7,475 bases of DNA, taken from Thermoleophilaceae bacterium. Lineage in GTDB: Bacteria > Actinomycetota > Thermoleophilia > Solirubrobacterales > Thermoleophilaceae. Positions 6,597-7,475 of the stretch are shown here, in pieces. The DNA is taken from positions 1 to 7,475 of the forward strand of contig JACCTJ010000037.1 in the NCBI GenBank assembly GCA_013812485.1, in the 5' to 3' direction. The position numbers and the translations under genes were made by a program. The notes under the pieces were generated by a model, which saw nothing but the letters and a program-made list of their open reading frames with translations, did no database searches and had not been told where the DNA came from. Every line of letters begins with the position of its first letter. Position 1 is the first letter of the stretch.

Positions 6597-7064
6597 TCAG
6601 TCGATCGGGATCTCTTCGACCTCGGGCTCCCGGGGCCTGCCCTCGAGGCGCTCGAGGTACCAGTCGATCAGCGCGCGCAGGGTAAGCAGCAGCTCGCGCA
6701 CGAGCGCGCCCGCCTGACCTCTCAGCTCCCGCGGGACCATGCCGCGCATTCCCTCGAGCGCGACCAGCAGCGCCGAGAGATCCGGCAGCGGAGGTGTTGA
6801 GCGGGGCGCGCCCGAGCGCTCACCGGCGCGCGGCCCGGGCTCGCCGGAGCGCACCCACGGCCTATCGCCGGGCCCGCGCAGGCGCTCGTCCTCGCGCGGG
6901 GGACCCTCCGCGCCCTCGGAGGCGGGCGGCCACGGGCCGCGGGGGCCGTTCGGGCCCGGCTCGCCCTCAGGGCCGTCGTCTCGGGACGCACCCCGGAGCG
7001 GGCCCGCGTCGCCGCGGGCGCCCCAGCCGCGCCCGTCAGCTCGCTCGCTCTGCCTTGACTCCAT
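6597..7064 (-). CDS. Pro/Gly-rich disordered protein with helical C-terminus
   Basis: A 155-residue protein of unknown function. Residues 1-92 are rich in Gly, Pro, Arg and Glu and are predicted to be disordered; a short run at 31-45 reads as five collagen-like Gly-X-Y triplets (GPEGEPGPNGPRGPW). Residues 94-141 change sharply in character and should form amphipathic helices: LPDLSALLVALEGMRGMVPREL, then LVRELLLTLRALIDWYLERLEG. The protein ends in an acidic EVEEIPID. The C-terminal part looks like the constrained, functional portion. The ATG at 7064 overlaps the end of the ArsA-family gene by 29 bases, with a weak purine-rich GAGAAG just upstream. It ends five bases before the permease ATG. 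Its position directly after the ATPase suggests a shared transcript; a client or partner role is only a guess. High GC makes the N-terminal extent less certain than the C-terminus. Confidence 0.7.
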   Translation of the reverse strand: MESRQSERADGRGWGARGDAGPLRGASRDDGPEGEPGPNGPRGPWPPASEGAEGPPREDERLRGPGDRPWVRSGEPGPRAGERSGAPRSTPPLPDLSALLVALEGMRGMVPRELRGQAGALVRELLLTLRALIDWYLERLEGRPREPEVEEIPID

Positions 7065-7475
7065 CGTCTTCTCGCTCGAAGCGGACCTCGAGCGTCCCCT
7101 CGTTCAAGCTCGCGGCGCGCGGGCGGTGCGAGGCCATCGTGGCCGGGAGCATGATCGTACGCTTGTGCGGGCCGACTCGGACGACCACCTCGAGCCCTAT
7201 CTTCTTGAGGTCGATGTCGGCCTTGGAGACCCCCGGGAGCGGAAGGCGCAGCAGGGCTGTGCCGTTCTCGGACACGAGCTCGCGCGAGATCTCCTCGTGG
7301 AGAACGGACCACGGATCGGCCGTCACGTCGTCGAAGAGCTCATCGGCAAGGCGGTCGAGCATCTGCTCGCCCACGACCTCGCGCTCGAGGGCGGGAGCGA
7401 CGAGCACGGGCACCGGCGCAAACGCCGAGCGCACGAGCTCCATCTGCGCGAGCTGGGCCTCCCGCCACGGCGCGA
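7036..7475 (-). CDS. ArsA-family ATPase with HSP20-like C-terminal domain (partial)
   Basis: The C-terminal 145 residues of an ArsA/GET3-family ATPase, cut by the right edge of the window; the frame is open to 7475 without a start being needed. The first part, WREAQLAQMELVRSAFAPVPVLVAP followed by REVVGEQMLDRLADELF (within 7325-7467), matches the end of the ArsA ATPase domain. After it, LLRLPLPGVSKADIDLKK, LEVVVRVGPHKRTIMLP and GTLEVRFERED form the HSP20-like beta-sandwich tail known from bacterial ArsA-like proteins. The P-loop and switch motifs would lie outside the window, so activity cannot be judged. An internal ATG at 7443 could make this look like a free small heat-shock protein of 135 residues, but the homology continues upstream of it. 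Such ATPases are soluble; those with HSP20-like tails have no proven role in arsenite export. It heads the visible part of the minus-strand run. Confidence 0.8.
   Translation of the reverse strand, partial: APWREAQLAQMELVRSAFAPVPVLVAPALEREVVGEQMLDRLADELFDDVTADPWSVLHEEISRELVSENGTALLRLPLPGVSKADIDLKKIGLEVVVRVGPHKRTIMLPATMASHRPRAASLNEGTLEVRFEREDDGVKAERAS

Noticed and set aside
6926..6974. A collagen-like protein
   Set aside because: Only five Gly-X-Y triplets are in register, within generally Gly/Pro-rich disordered sequence; this is too short for a triple-helix domain.
7036..7443. A stand-alone HSP20 small heat-shock protein
   Set aside because: The frame stays open to the window edge and the upstream residues match the end of an ArsA ATPase domain, so it is the tail of a larger protein.

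Overview
The window is very GC-rich and densely coded, with many overlapping or nearly abutting genes and frequent GTG/TTG starts. The gene types suggest a high-GC actinobacterium, possibly of the Thermoleophilia (Solirubrobacterales/Gaiellales-like): a CitA-type second citrate synthase, an ArsA-family ATPase with an HSP20-like tail, a CoxD/CoxE-like ATPase and VWA pair, and DUF2203 and EVE proteins. The phylum is an inference from gene content and composition; no marker gene is present.

Layout, left to right. (1) Positions 10-2326, minus strand: a two-gene unit, a MoxR/CoxD-like AAA+ ATPase (2326 to 1439) followed by a CoxE-like VWA protein (1455 to 10). Such pairs usually act as a metal-cofactor insertion or complex-remodelling chaperone; the client is not visible here. 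(2) A 132-base divergent intergenic region. Each side has a TANNNT -10 element just upstream of the start codon, so both transcripts may be leaderless. (3) Positions 2459-3544, plus strand: a monocistronic citrate synthase of the CitA clade. (4) A 46-base convergent gap with a small imperfect hairpin. (5) Positions 3591-7475, minus strand: a tightly packed seven-gene run, read from right to left. It holds the C-terminal end of an ArsA-family ATPase with an HSP20-like domain (cut by the window edge), a Pro/Gly-rich disordered protein with a helical C-terminus, an APC-superfamily amino acid permease broken by a single-base frameshift, an EVE-domain protein, a 79-residue helical hypothetical protein, a DUF2203 protein and a small four-helix membrane protein. 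Gaps in this run are 13 bases or less, and most junctions overlap (ATGA, TTGA, 23 and 29 bases), so it looks like one operon with translational coupling.

I see no tRNA, rRNA, CRISPR array, insertion sequence or obvious mobile element. The least ordinary points are the frameshifted permease, the paired leaderless-type promoters, the glutamate at the usual catalytic aspartate position of the citrate synthase, and the operon of uncharacterised small proteins around the EVE gene. I do not see a convincing new defence or mobile system.
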